Part shown: piece after piece, positions 19,551-28,365 of the stretch
Layout: every line of letters begins with the position of its first letter
Position numbering within the stretch: position 1 is the stretch's first letter
From: an uncultured Tateyamaria sp.
GTDB lineage: Bacteria; Pseudomonadota; Alphaproteobacteria; Rhodobacterales; Rhodobacteraceae
DNA: 64,000 bases
Direction of reading: 5' to 3'
NCBI RefSeq assembly: GCF_947487805.1
Contig: NZ_CANKXW010000002.1
Span: forward strand, 372,001-436,000
Notes under the pieces: generated by a model
What the model saw: only the letters and a program-made list of their open reading frames with translations
Database searches by the model: none
What the model was told of the DNA's origin: nothing
Made by a program: the position numbers and the translations under genes

Positions 19551-19948
19551 ACCGCTTTGCGTTAATCTGTTGCGCGATTCTGCTGCTTGCCGGCTGTTTC
19601 CCGGATCGGATTTCCAGCCCGCCTGTTTTCGCGTCGCCCAAGCCATCCTCGCAAAGCCTGACAGTTCTGGGACAAGGCCGCCTCACCGTGCGCGCATATG
19701 AAAATGTGGGCAGAAAGTCGGTGTACATTCAAGAGCGGCAAGTGCGTTGCACAGTCGACAGTGCACACTATTCTGCCGAATTCACGACCCCTGCACTCGT
19801 CCTTGTGCCGCTCCACAAGCACACAACTTTCTCGACCATTGCATGCAGTTTTGACGGCGAAGTCCAGACAACCCGATCTTCCTGTGCGCGTTCGTACGAG
19901 ACCGGGAACTGCAACTTTGGAACAGAGAACCTGATATTCAAACGGTAG
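19547..19948 (+). CDS. Small putative lipoprotein
   Basis: 133 residues starting at GTG 19547, which overlaps the purF stop (GTGA). A lipobox LLAGC at residues 13-17 follows a hydrophobic segment, so export and lipid attachment are expected. The mature part has five more cysteines and no recognisable domain. Its base composition is less GC-rich than its neighbours, which may indicate recent acquisition or low constraint. Confidence 0.6.
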   Translation: MNRFALICCAILLLAGCFPDRISSPPVFASPKPSSQSLTVLGQGRLTVRAYENVGRKSVYIQERQVRCTVDSAHYSAEFTTPALVLVPLHKHTTFSTIACSFDGEVQTTRSSCARSYETGNCNFGTENLIFKR

Positions 19949-20096
19949 CATTTCCAGGTGAAAGCGCGCATCGGCATAGGTTTGCCACCTGCCCGCACGT
20001 CAATGCGCGGCGGAACGCGCACGGCGGATGACCCCGATTTCGCCCCGCAGACCGGTGTGTTAGCGCCCGCTTCCGAGCATTTCTCAGGAGGCAAAT

Positions 20097-20375
20097 ATGT
20101 CCGAGACCACCAATGAAATCACCGCCGATCTGGCAACGATGCGCGGCGCGCTGCCGCTGCGCAAACTGCAATTGATCGGGATCATGGGCACGCCCGAAGC
20201 GCCCCGCGCGCTGTTGCGCACATCCGCAGGGCAGATCCGGACCGTAGGCATGGGTGACACACTGCCCCAAGGCACTGTCGTTGCCATTTCCGACAGCGCC
20301 GTGATCCTGCATGGCGGCGTGCGCGAGCGGGTGCTGACCATGCCTGCGACACCTCGGGCGCAGGCCGCCGCTTGA
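20097..20375 (+). CDS. PilP/GspC-like small protein
   Basis: 92 residues, with a strong AGGAGG at 20086-20091. The segment LQLIGIMGTPEAPRALLRTS followed by GQIRTVGMGDTLPQGTVVAI resembles the small beta domain of PilP and GspC (type IV pilus or type II secretion). There is no signal peptide or membrane helix, and no pilus or secretion gene is nearby, so the role is open. Confidence 0.6.
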   Translation: MSETTNEITADLATMRGALPLRKLQLIGIMGTPEAPRALLRTSAGQIRTVGMGDTLPQGTVVAISDSAVILHGGVRERVLTMPATPRAQAAA

Positions 20376-20406
20376 CGGGGGTGCCCGCAACGGGCAAACC
20401 CCGGCC

Positions 20407-21048
20407 ATGACACAAACAGCCCTCATCACCGGTGCCTCGCGCGGTCTGGGCGCGGCCTTGGCCCGCGCGCTGGCGCCCACCCATCACATCATCGCCGTGG
20501 CCAAGACCACCGGCGCGCTCGAAGAGCTGGATGATCGGATCAAGGCCGCCGGAGGGGCGGCGACGCTTGCGCCCATGGATATCACCAACGATGCGGCGAT
20601 GCAGACGCTGTGCCGTGGCATCCACGACCGGTGGGGCAGCCTGGACGTCTGGGCACATGCGGCGGTACACGCGGCCCCTTTGGCCCCGGCAGGCATGATC
20701 GATGCCAAGGACATGACCAAGTCGGTGGCGGGCAACGTGACGGCCACCGCGACGCTGATCACCTATCTCGCGCCGCTGCTGGGCACGGACGGCACCGCGC
20801 TGTTCTTTGATGATCCGCAGGCCGGGCAGCCCTTTTATGGCAGCTATGGCGCAACCAAGGCGGCACAGATCGCGCTGGCGCGCAGTTGGCAGGCCGAGGC
20901 CGCGAAAACCGGGCCCCGCGTGCATATCGCGACGCCCCGGCCGATGCCCACGGCCACCCGCGCGCGGTTCCATCCCGGCGAGGACCGCGGCCCGCTGGCC
21001 GATCCGCAGGCCGAGGCCGCGCGCATTCTGGCGGAACTTCGCGCTTGA
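20407..21048 (+). CDS. Short-chain dehydrogenase/reductase
   Basis: A 213-residue NAD(P)-dependent SDR. The cofactor motif is TGASRGLGAALA at residues 8-19 and the catalytic YxxxK is YGATKA near residue 144. It is shorter than the usual ~250 residues, lacking most of the substrate-binding loop region. It lies 31 bases after the PilP-like gene and 31 bases before a methyltransferase. Substrate unknown. Confidence 0.85.
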   Translation: MTQTALITGASRGLGAALARALAPTHHIIAVAKTTGALEELDDRIKAAGGAATLAPMDITNDAAMQTLCRGIHDRWGSLDVWAHAAVHAAPLAPAGMIDAKDMTKSVAGNVTATATLITYLAPLLGTDGTALFFDDPQAGQPFYGSYGATKAAQIALARSWQAEAAKTGPRVHIATPRPMPTATRARFHPGEDRGPLADPQAEAARILAELRA

Positions 21049-21079
21049 TCTTGGGGCCGTGCCGTGGCCCCATGGCGCA

Positions 21080-21727
21080 ATGCTGAGATATTTCACCACC
21101 TTTGACCGGCCCCGCCCCGTGGCGCGAAGCGGCGCGTTGCGCGCCGTCTATGATGCCGCCGCGACCGGCTGGCAGGACGGGATTTCCAAACTGGGGTTCC
21201 TGACGGCCTATGCAGAGGTGATGGCGCAGACGCCCGCCCCCGCCATAGATGCCAAGGTGCTGGATGTGGGCACCGGCACGGGGGCCTTTGCGACCGCGTG
21301 GGTGGCGCGGCACGGACGGCCCGGCACACTGACGCTGACGGATATCTCGCCCGCCATGCTGGAGGCCGCAGACGCCCGGCTGGACCCTGCCCGGACCGTT
21401 GCCGCACCACTGGGGGCCGACATACCCGACCTGCCCCCGCAGGACGTGGTGCTGTGCGCACATGTGGTCGAACATCTGGAGGATCCGGGTGCGGCGCTGC
21501 GCTGGTTGCATGACCGGCTGGCGCCCGGCGGCACGCTGGTCATGGCCATATCGAAACCGCATTGGTGTACGGCGCTGGTGCGCTGGCGCTGGGGCAATGC
21601 GGCGTTCGTGCCGGAGCACGCGGTGAGCATGCTGCGCGCCGCGGGGTTCCGGGACGTCACCGCGCACCCGTTTTCCGCAGGCCCCCCGTCTCGGCTGTCG
21701 CATGGCTATGTCGCGCGGCGCGCGTAG
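21080..21727 (+). CDS. Class I SAM-dependent methyltransferase
   Basis: 215 residues from ATG 21080, where coding similarity begins; the same frame is open upstream but antisense-like. SAM motif I is VLDVGTGTGAF near residues 59-69, followed by LTLTDISPAML and the post-motif VVLCAHVVEHLEDPG. This is a Methyltransf_11/25-type small-molecule methyltransferase; the acceptor is unknown. It follows the SDR gene closely. Confidence 0.82.
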   Translation: MLRYFTTFDRPRPVARSGALRAVYDAAATGWQDGISKLGFLTAYAEVMAQTPAPAIDAKVLDVGTGTGAFATAWVARHGRPGTLTLTDISPAMLEAADARLDPARTVAAPLGADIPDLPPQDVVLCAHVVEHLEDPGAALRWLHDRLAPGGTLVMAISKPHWCTALVRWRWGNAAFVPEHAVSMLRAAGFRDVTAHPFSAGPPSRLSHGYVARRA

Positions 21728-21834
21728 CGGGTGCGCAACGATCCGTGCCGCGGCACAAAAAAATCGATGCAGAGGCCCGCGATGCGTTGCCACCACCACC
21801 GTCGCCCGCCTAGTAAAGCGCAAAGGGGCAGAAC

Positions 21835-22617
21835 ATGCGCATTCTCATCACCAATGACGACGGTATCTCGGCACCCGGCCTTGCGGTTCTGACCGACATC
21901 GCGACCGCACTTGCGGGACCGGATGGCGAAGTCTGGACCGTGGCCCCGGCCTTTGAGCAGTCTGGCGTGGGGCACTGTATCTCCTATTCCCGCCCATTCA
22001 TGATCCAACAGCTGGCCGCGCGTCGGTTTGCGGTCGAGGGCAGCCCGGCAGATTGCGTGCTGGCGGGGCTGCACCAGGTGCTGGACACGGCCCCCGACCT
22101 GATCCTGTCGGGCGTCAACCGGGGCAACAACTCGGCAGAGAATGCCCTCTATTCCGGAACATTGGGCGCGGCCATCGAAGGGGCGCTGCAAGGGGTGCTG
22201 TCGATTGCGATCTCGCAATATTACGGCCCCGCCAATCGTGACCTCGACAACCCGTTTGAAGCGTCCGCCACCCATGGCAAAGCGGTGGTTGAGCGGATTA
22301 TTGCCGCCACGCCCAGCACTCAGCCGGGCTATCAGCTGTTCTATAACGTCAACGTGCCGCCCGTCGCCGCGCGGGACGTCAAGGGCACGCGGCTGGTGCC
22401 GCAGGGCTTGCGCCCCGGCACTGGATTTCACACCGAGGCGACGACATCGCCCACGGGGCGCGATTATCTCTGGATCAAGGGCGGCAACCAGCAGGTGCAG
22501 ACGGCGGCAGGCACGGACGCGGCGGTCAATCTGGATGGCTATATCTCGGTCACGCCAATGCGCGCGGACCTGACGGCCCATGACATGCTGGACACGCTCG
22601 GGGCCATCGCCACATGA
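21835..22617 (+). CDS. surE: 5'/3'-nucleotidase SurE
   Basis: A 260-residue metal-dependent nucleotidase. The metal ligands are D8 and D9 in ILITNDDG, with the conserved [18 protein letters not shown] stretch near residues 90-107. It opens the surE-pcm-nlpD block, an arrangement known from E. coli. Its stop overlaps the pcm start (ATGA). Confidence 0.97.
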   Translation: MRILITNDDGISAPGLAVLTDIATALAGPDGEVWTVAPAFEQSGVGHCISYSRPFMIQQLAARRFAVEGSPADCVLAGLHQVLDTAPDLILSGVNRGNNSAENALYSGTLGAAIEGALQGVLSIAISQYYGPANRDLDNPFEASATHGKAVVERIIAATPSTQPGYQLFYNVNVPPVAARDVKGTRLVPQGLRPGTGFHTEATTSPTGRDYLWIKGGNQQVQTAAGTDAAVNLDGYISVTPMRADLTAHDMLDTLGAIAT

Positions 22618-23273
22618 GCGCAGAGCACAGCGACGACGACCTCGCCACCCGCAAGATGCAGTTCCTCTATGCGCTCCGGTCCAAGGGCGTGACCGACAAG
22701 CGCGTGTTGCAGGCGATGGAGGAAATCGACCGGGGGCCCTTTGTACGTGGGCTTTTCTCGGAACGCGCCTACGAGGATATGCCGCTGCCCATCGCCTGTG
22801 GGCAGACAATCAGCCAGCCGTCGGTGGTGGGGCTGATGACGCAGGCGCTGAATATCAGCCCACGCGACAAGGTGCTCGAGATCGGGACCGGATCGGGCTA
22901 TCAGGCCGCGATCCTCGCGAAACTGGCGCGGCGCGTCTATACGATCGACCGGCACCGGCGGCTGGTCCACGAGGCGCGCGCCATCTTTGAAGAGCTGGAT
23001 CTGCACACGATCACGGCGCTGACGGCGGACGGGTCACATGGGCTGCCGGATCAGGCGCCCTTTGACCGGATCATCATCACCGCCGCCGCCGAGGACCCGC
23101 CGGGCCCGCTTTTGGCACAGCTCAAGGAGGGCGGCATCATGGTGCTGCCCGTGGGTCAGTCGGACGCGGTGCAAAGCCTGATCCGTGTGCACAAGACCGC
23201 CACGGGCCTCGAATATGACGAAATGCGCGACGTCCGCTTTGTTCCCCTGCTCGAGGGCTTGGGCAAAGAGTAG
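22614..23273 (+). CDS. pcm: Protein-L-isoaspartate O-methyltransferase
   Basis: 219 residues. It repairs isoaspartyl residues by carboxyl methylation. SAM motif I is [16 protein letters not shown] near residues 86-101, and the PCMT-specific [13 protein letters not shown] segment precedes it. The start overlaps the surE stop. It ends 69 bases before the NlpD-like gene. Confidence 0.96.
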   Translation: MSAEHSDDDLATRKMQFLYALRSKGVTDKRVLQAMEEIDRGPFVRGLFSERAYEDMPLPIACGQTISQPSVVGLMTQALNISPRDKVLEIGTGSGYQAAILAKLARRVYTIDRHRRLVHEARAIFEELDLHTITALTADGSHGLPDQAPFDRIIITAAAEDPPGPLLAQLKEGGIMVLPVGQSDAVQSLIRVHKTATGLEYDEMRDVRFVPLLEGLGKE

Positions 23274-23342
23274 AACTGGTGTAAAACGTCGCTGACCGAC
23301 AAGGCCTCCGTTCACGAGGGGTCCGGCAAGAGGACGACGCAG

Positions 23343-24530
23343 ATGATCCCGACCACCCCGCGCATGCGCGCGCCGCTGATATTGGCAACCTCTGGCCTGC
23401 TGGTGCTGGCCGCCTGTGATGAACCGCTGGATTTCGATCTGCGCGGGATTGGCGGCGGGTTCTCCACTGCCGAAGCAGCACAGAATGCCACGGCCGACCG
23501 GCCGCGGCCCGATGCGCGCGGCGTGATCTCTTACCCGAACTATCAGGTTGCGGTGGCCAAGCGTGGCGACACGCTTACGGACGTGGCGACACGGGTGGGC
23601 CTGCCCCCAAACGAGCTTGGCCGGTTCAACGGGATCGAGCCGGACGTGCCGTTGCGTTCGGGCGAGATTATTGCCCTGCCCCGCCGTGTGGCCGAACCGT
23701 CGCCCGCCACAGGTGCGATTGGCACCGGCCCGATTCAGCCGTCCTCGGTCGATGTGACAACGCTGGCCGGGAATGCCATCGACAACGCGGCCCCCACCCC
23801 GGCCAGCACGGTACCCACGGCATCGTTGCCGCAGACCGGGCAGGAACCGATCCGCCACCGGGTCGAACGGGGCGAGACGGCGTTTACCATTGCGCGGCTC
23901 TATCAGGTGCCTGCCAAGTCGCTGGCGGAATGGAACGGGCTGGGCGCGGATTTTGCCGTGCGCGAGGGGCAGTACCTGCTGATCCCCGTGGCGCGCGTGG
24001 CACCCCCGACGGGACAGGCCGCGGCGACCACGGCGCCGGGGTCGGGTTCGCCCACGCCGCTGCCGCCCAGTGCGGCCAAACCGCTGCCTGACGACGACAC
24101 CGCGAACCCGCCGCCCGGATCACCTGACCCGGACAAGCCCACCGCGGATGTGGGCCAGACCACCGCCACGGCCAAACCTGCGCAGATGGGCCTGCCCGTG
24201 CAGGGCAGCATCATCCGTGAATACGCCAAGGGCCGGAACGAGGGCATCGACATCAAGGCGGCCCCCGGCAGCCCGGTCAAGGCCGCGACCGCAGGCACTG
24301 TGGCCGCAATCACCAAAAGCGCGGACGGTGTTCCAATCATCGTAATCCGCCATCCCGGCAACCTGCTGACAGTCTATGCCAATGTCGATCAGGTGCAGGT
24401 GGCCAAAGGCGACAGCGTGCGGCGCGGCCAATCCATCGCGCGGCTGCGGGACAGCGACGACAACGCCTTTGTCCATTTCGAGGTGCGCGACGGGTTCGAC
24501 AGCGTCGATCCCGGGCCGTTCCTGAAATAA
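23343..24530 (+). CDS. NlpD-like lipoprotein with LysM and degenerate M23 domains
   Basis: 395 residues with a lipobox LVLAAC near residues 19-24. Two LysM peptidoglycan-binding motifs lie around residues 61-115 (KRGDTLTDVATRVGL) and 162-210 (ERGETAFTIARLYQV), then a Pro/Ala-rich linker, then an M23 domain from about residue 285. The catalytic ligands look lost: EGIDIKAAPGSPV lacks the first histidine, and the usual HxH is reduced to FVHFEV. That is how NlpD/EnvC-type amidase activators look. It follows surE-pcm, as nlpD does in E. coli. Confidence 0.88.
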   Translation: MIPTTPRMRAPLILATSGLLVLAACDEPLDFDLRGIGGGFSTAEAAQNATADRPRPDARGVISYPNYQVAVAKRGDTLTDVATRVGLPPNELGRFNGIEPDVPLRSGEIIALPRRVAEPSPATGAIGTGPIQPSSVDVTTLAGNAIDNAAPTPASTVPTASLPQTGQEPIRHRVERGETAFTIARLYQVPAKSLAEWNGLGADFAVREGQYLLIPVARVAPPTGQAAATTAPGSGSPTPLPPSAAKPLPDDDTANPPPGSPDPDKPTADVGQTTATAKPAQMGLPVQGSIIREYAKGRNEGIDIKAAPGSPVKAATAGTVAAITKSADGVPIIVIRHPGNLLTVYANVDQVQVAKGDSVRRGQSIARLRDSDDNAFVHFEVRDGFDSVDPGPFLK

Positions 24531-24557
24531 GGCACGACTACGGCAATTGCGGCGCAT

Positions 24558-24579
24558 CACCTACCTGCACGGGTAGGTG
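24558..24579. promoter_or_regulatory. Perfect inverted repeat between the nlpD-like gene and the Hint gene
   Basis: CACCTACC, six bases TGCACG, GGTAGGTG: an 8-bp perfect inverted repeat 27 bases after the NlpD-like stop and 120 bases before the Hint gene. No T-run follows, so it may be a poor terminator or an operator for the downstream gene. Confidence 0.4.
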
Positions 24580-24698
24580 CGCCCGATTTGCCTAAAAATG
24601 ACCTCTGATTTATCTCAAACGGCAGCGTATGGCCCTAACCCTGCCCTGTTGCGCGATCAGAAACAATTCAACGAAACGAGTTGGATTGAATTCGCATC

Positions 24699-25742
24699 AT
24701 GCCAGTTTTCTATGGTTACACATTTGCCTTGTTCGGCACCCAGACCACCGTCAACGGGGTGGCCAACAACTATGCCTTCGCACCTTCGGGCACGTGGCGA
24801 TATACTGGTGACACCACCTATTTCGTCGTGAACGAGAACGATGGGGCAACGAACTTCAACGGCGATGGTGCCAATAACGAAACGGTGCAGGCCCAGGAAC
24901 GGTTTGGCGCGATTGGCGAGCAGACAGTGTTCATCGGCGGCATCGAGCGCCAGATCATCTGGGACTATACGTTCACCGTCACGGACGGCACCACAACGTG
25001 GCAAGTCGCGGTCATCGATGTCGACCTGAACAACGACAACGACCTAAACGACGGCGCGGATGCAACCGCGACGGATGAGGACGGGTATTACCTGGTGTTC
25101 CCTGACGGAATGCCGCCGCCCAACACCGATCTGACCATCGGCGGGATCGTGGACAATGGTGAACTGGTCCCGCACGTGTCGCTTGGCGGCACGGTTGTCT
25201 GTTTCACCTCCGGCACGATGATCGAAGCACCTGAAGGGCCGCGCGCGGTAGAGGACCTGCGCGAGGGGGATCTGGTGACGACGGCGGGATCTGGACCACA
25301 GCCGGTCCTGTGGGCCGGGTGCACAACAGTTCTGGCGACCGGAGACCTGGCCCCCATCGTGATTTCGGCAGGCACGTTGGGCAACGACCGGGACCTTACC
25401 GTATCGCCGCAGCACGCAATCCTGCTGTCCGACTGGCGGGCCGAGATGCTCTTTGGTCAGGACGAGGTGCTGGTGCGGGCCAAGGACCTTTTGTGCATGG
25501 ACGGGGTCTACCGCAAGATAGGCGGGCGCGTGACCTATCACCACATCCTGCTGGAGGCGCACAACGTCGTGCAAAGCTATGGGATCTGGAGCGAAACCCT
25601 TTTTCCCGGCGCGATAGCCATGGGTGCTGTGGGAGATGACGCACGGACAGAGATCGACAGGTTGTTCCCCGATCTGACGCGCTATGGTCAGATGTATGCG
25701 CCTTGCCTCAAAAGCTACGAGGCGCAACTGCTGGCCGCCTAG
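24699..25742 (+). CDS. Hint-domain protein
   Basis: 347 residues. Residues 1-165 are an acidic, Asn/Asp-rich beta-like domain (VDLNNDNDLNDGADATATDED resembles calcium-binding sequence). The Hint_2 domain follows from CFTSGTMIEAP near residue 168, with EDLREGDLVTTAGSGPQPVLW and VSPQHAILL. The cysteine and the HAIL block are intact. Such proteins occur in many copies in Rhodobacterales and are often extracellular; no classical signal peptide is seen. Its stop overlaps the convergent DUF815 gene by four bases. Confidence 0.82.
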   Translation: MPVFYGYTFALFGTQTTVNGVANNYAFAPSGTWRYTGDTTYFVVNENDGATNFNGDGANNETVQAQERFGAIGEQTVFIGGIERQIIWDYTFTVTDGTTTWQVAVIDVDLNNDNDLNDGADATATDEDGYYLVFPDGMPPPNTDLTIGGIVDNGELVPHVSLGGTVVCFTSGTMIEAPEGPRAVEDLREGDLVTTAGSGPQPVLWAGCTTVLATGDLAPIVISAGTLGNDRDLTVSPQHAILLSDWRAEMLFGQDEVLVRAKDLLCMDGVYRKIGGRVTYHHILLEAHNVVQSYGIWSETLFPGAIAMGAVGDDARTEIDRLFPDLTRYGQMYAPCLKSYEAQLLAA

Positions 25743-26581
25743 AGCGCGACACCCCGCCGACCGGCCAGATCACAGAAATACTGCCATGCCACGCGCCCCG
25801 ACCGGGACCCGCGCGTGGCCTGCCATTCGATGGCCTCGGCCCAGAGGGTGTCGTCATCGATCTCGACCCCGTAGGCCGCGCAATAGCCGCGGATCATCGC
25901 GAGGTACTGATCCTGATCGCAGGCGTGAAAGCCCAGCCAAAGACCAAACCGGTCAGACAGCGACACCTTTTCCTCGACCGCCTCGGACGGGTTGATGGCG
26001 CTGCCCCGTTCGTTTTCGATCATGTCGCGGGGCATCAGGTGGCGGCGGTTCGACGTCGCATAAAGAATGACGTTGTCGGGCCTTCCTTCGATCCCGCCAT
26101 CCAGCACCGCCTTGAGCGATTTGTAATGCTGGTCATCGTGGCTGAATGACAGATCATCGCAGAACAGGATAAAGCGGGCGTTGTCTGCCGCGCGCAAAAG
26201 GTTCAGCAACCGCCCGACTGATGGCAGATCCTCGCGGTGCAGTTCCACCATCTTCAGATCTTTATGCTCTGCCTCAAGTGCGCCGTGGATCGCCTTGACA
26301 AGGCTGGATTTTCCCATGCCCCGTGCACCCCAGAGCAGCGCGTTGTTCGCGGGCAGTCCGGCGGCAAACTGGCGGGTGTTGGCCAAAAGCGTATCCCGCG
26401 ACCGGTCCACGCCCAAGAGCAGATCCAGAGGCACCCGCGAGACCTGCGTCACAGGCTCCAACCGGTCCGGGCCCGTCTGCCAGACAAAGGCCTGCGCCGC
26501 GTCGAAATCGGGGGCCGCCAAAGGCGCCGGAGACATCCGCTCCAGCGCCGCGGCAATGCGGTCCATGGGGTCGTCGATCAT
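25739..26581 (-). CDS. DUF815 family AAA+ ATP-binding protein
   Basis: 280 residues. Walker A is GARGMGKSSLVK near residues 104-115, the Walker B-like strand is FILFCDDLSF, and sensor-1 is VILYATSNRRHL; these define the DUF815 group of AAA+ ATPases. The gene starts one base after the tatC stop, so it is the last gene of tatABC. The family role is unknown; the link to Tat export comes from gene order only. Confidence 0.88.
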   Translation of the reverse strand: MIDDPMDRIAAALERMSPAPLAAPDFDAAQAFVWQTGPDRLEPVTQVSRVPLDLLLGVDRSRDTLLANTRQFAAGLPANNALLWGARGMGKSSLVKAIHGALEAEHKDLKMVELHREDLPSVGRLLNLLRAADNARFILFCDDLSFSHDDQHYKSLKAVLDGGIEGRPDNVILYATSNRRHLMPRDMIENERGSAINPSEAVEEKVSLSDRFGLWLGFHACDQDQYLAMIRGYCAAYGVEIDDDTLWAEAIEWQATRGSRSGRVAWQYFCDLAGRRGVAL

Positions 26582-26582
26582 C

Positions 26583-27479
26583 TTACTTCAACTCGTCCTC
26601 GGGCAGATCACCCAGATCATCCTCGTCGTCGAAATAGCCCTCTTCGCGGAGTTTATCGTCCCGTTTCTGTTCCACACGGGCCACGAGCCAGATCGAAATC
26701 TCGTATAGGCCGTAAACCACGGTGAACAGAATCAATTGCGTGATGACATCGGGCGGTGTGACCACGGCGGCCAGCACGAGAATCCCCACCATCGCGTATT
26801 TGCGCACATTGCCCAATCCCTCGGAGCTGACCAGCCCCGCCTTGCCCATCAGCGTCAAAAGCACAGGCAATTGAAAGCACAGTCCAAAGGCCATGATGAA
26901 TTTCAACGTGATATCAAGGCTTTCGTTGACCTTGCCGTTGAACACGATGGTCGGGCCATCGCCAGGTTCGGTGGCCGTGCCAAGGATCGAAGCAAACATC
27001 GACGACGCGTCGGCAAAGCCCAGCAGGAAGCGCATCGCAAGCGGCGTGACCACAAATTGGGCAAAGCTGGCACCAAGGATGAACATCAGCGGCGATGCGA
27101 TCAGGAATGGCAGAAAGGCGTTCTTTTCCTGCTTGTACAGACCCGGTGCCACAAACCGCCACATCTGGTAGCCGATCACCGGAAAGGCGATGCCAAACCC
27201 GAACACCATCGACACGCGAAACAGCGTGAACAGGTATTCCTGCGGGCTGGTATACTGGAACGTGGGCGACGGATCACCCAGCGCGCGCAGCGTGCTTTCG
27301 ATCGGGGCCAGCAGGAATTCCAGCACATGGGCCGCGATGAATTCGCCCTGGATCGGCACAAAGAAGATCGTGATGGCGATGATGAACGCGATCACGGACC
27401 GGATCAGCCGCGTGCGCAGCTCGGCCAGATGCTCGATCAGCGGCGCGGTGCTGTCGTCCATATTGTCAGTTTGGCTCAT
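26583..27479 (-). CDS. tatC: Sec-independent protein translocase TatC
   Basis: 298 residues, the twin-arginine signal receptor in the inner membrane. It opens with the TatC cytoplasmic motif LIEHLAELRTRLIRS and has about six membrane helices. It is longer than E. coli TatC (258) because of insertions around residues 70-80 and 170-190 and an acidic C-terminal tail. It starts right after the tatB stop. Confidence 0.97.
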   Translation of the reverse strand: MSQTDNMDDSTAPLIEHLAELRTRLIRSVIAFIIAITIFFVPIQGEFIAAHVLEFLLAPIESTLRALGDPSPTFQYTSPQEYLFTLFRVSMVFGFGIAFPVIGYQMWRFVAPGLYKQEKNAFLPFLIASPLMFILGASFAQFVVTPLAMRFLLGFADASSMFASILGTATEPGDGPTIVFNGKVNESLDITLKFIMAFGLCFQLPVLLTLMGKAGLVSSEGLGNVRKYAMVGILVLAAVVTPPDVITQLILFTVVYGLYEISIWLVARVEQKRDDKLREEGYFDDEDDLGDLPEDELK

Positions 27480-27926
27480 CTAGCTCTCTTTCGGGGCCTG
27501 CGCTTCCAACTCTTCGGCCTTTTTCAGCGCATCGGCCGCTTCCTTGGCCTTGCGCTCGGCCTGGGCGCGCGCGGTGGCGGCCTGGATCTTGCGGGCGTTT
27601 TCCGCGCGTTCGGCGGCCAGTTTGCCGGTCTCGCTGTCCGGATCGAGATCCGACAGAGACGAGGTGACATCACGGGCGGCGTCCTTGACCCCGTCCATGG
27701 CGCTGCCCACCGGGTTGGTTGCGGTCTTGATCGTGCGCTGGATGTCCTTGACACCCGCCTCGTCCGCGGCCTGGTTCATGGCGGTCGAAAACTCGCGCGC
27801 CATGCCGCGGGCCTTGCCCACAAACCGACCCACCTGGCGAAACACCATGGGCAGGTCCTTGGGGCCAATCACGATCAACGCCACGATCCCGATGATCAGC
27901 AGCTCGGCAAAGCCCAGATCGAACAT
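27480..27926 (-). CDS. tatB: Sec-independent protein translocase TatB
   Basis: 148 residues: one N-terminal membrane helix with the TatB signature [20 protein letters not shown] followed by PKDLP, an amphipathic helix, and a long charged Ala/Glu/Lys-rich tail predicted as helical. Length and position between tatA and tatC fit TatB. The ATG follows tatA after three bases. Confidence 0.95.
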   Translation of the reverse strand: MFDLGFAELLIIGIVALIVIGPKDLPMVFRQVGRFVGKARGMAREFSTAMNQAADEAGVKDIQRTIKTATNPVGSAMDGVKDAARDVTSSLSDLDPDSETGKLAAERAENARKIQAATARAQAERKAKEAADALKKAEELEAQAPKES

Positions 27927-27929
27927 GGA

Positions 27930-28148
27930 TCAGACCTTGTCTTTTTCAGTCTCGGGCGTGATGTCCTTGGCCTCGTCGGCGCTTGCCGCTTCCAGCTCTT
28001 CCTTGCCTTCGTTCACGCCCTTCTTGAAGCTTGTGATGCCCTTGCCGACCTCACCCATCAGGCTCGAGATCTTGCCCCGCCCAAACAGCACCAGCACCAC
28101 AACAGCGATCAGCAGCAGGCCCGGAAGTCCGATGTTTCCAATTCCCAT
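27930..28148 (-). CDS. tatA: Sec-independent protein translocase TatA
   Basis: I chose ATG 28148, with GGGAGAG just upstream, over an ORF extending to 28289; this gives 72 residues. It has one N-terminal helix (GLPGLLLIAVVVLVLFG), the FGRGKI hinge, then an amphipathic helix and an acidic tail. TatA forms the pore of the twin-arginine pathway. It is the first gene of the tatABC-DUF815 operon. Confidence 0.95.
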   Translation of the reverse strand: MGIGNIGLPGLLLIAVVVLVLFGRGKISSLMGEVGKGITSFKKGVNEGKEELEAASADEAKDITPETEKDKV

Positions 28149-28290
28149 TGGTCTCTCCCATGTCATTGGCGACGGAATGCCGCCTGTCGCGATCAGGTCT
28201 ATGCAATGCCCCGGTTGGTCGAAAGCCCGGAGCACGCCTCGCACGCATCCGTGACGCGAAAAATCGTTGAAATTTCCGATGGTCTGCATC

Positions 28291-28316
28291 CAACTGACAG
28301 GTTAATGTCAGTTGGA
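28291..28316. promoter_or_regulatory. Operator-like perfect palindrome
   Basis: CCAACTGACA, spacer GGTTAA, TGTCAGTTGG: a perfect 10-bp inverted repeat with a 6-base spacer, in the divergent region between tatA and the small-secreted-protein/YafY pair. It is 50 bases before the ATG at 28366. Symmetry and position suggest the binding site of the WYL/YafY-type regulator encoded at 28742. Confidence 0.6.
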
Positions 28317-28365
28317 CCCCGGTAAACCGGCCGCATCACGCATGAATCAAGAAGGAGACCAACCG

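Noticed and set aside
24577-24831. An 84-residue ORF overlapping the start of the Hint gene
   Set aside because: Out of frame with the well-supported Hint gene and without a start signal.
26736-28325. A 529-residue plus-strand frame opposite tatABC
   Set aside because: It runs across three well-supported Tat genes and is Arg/Gln/His-rich; a shadow.
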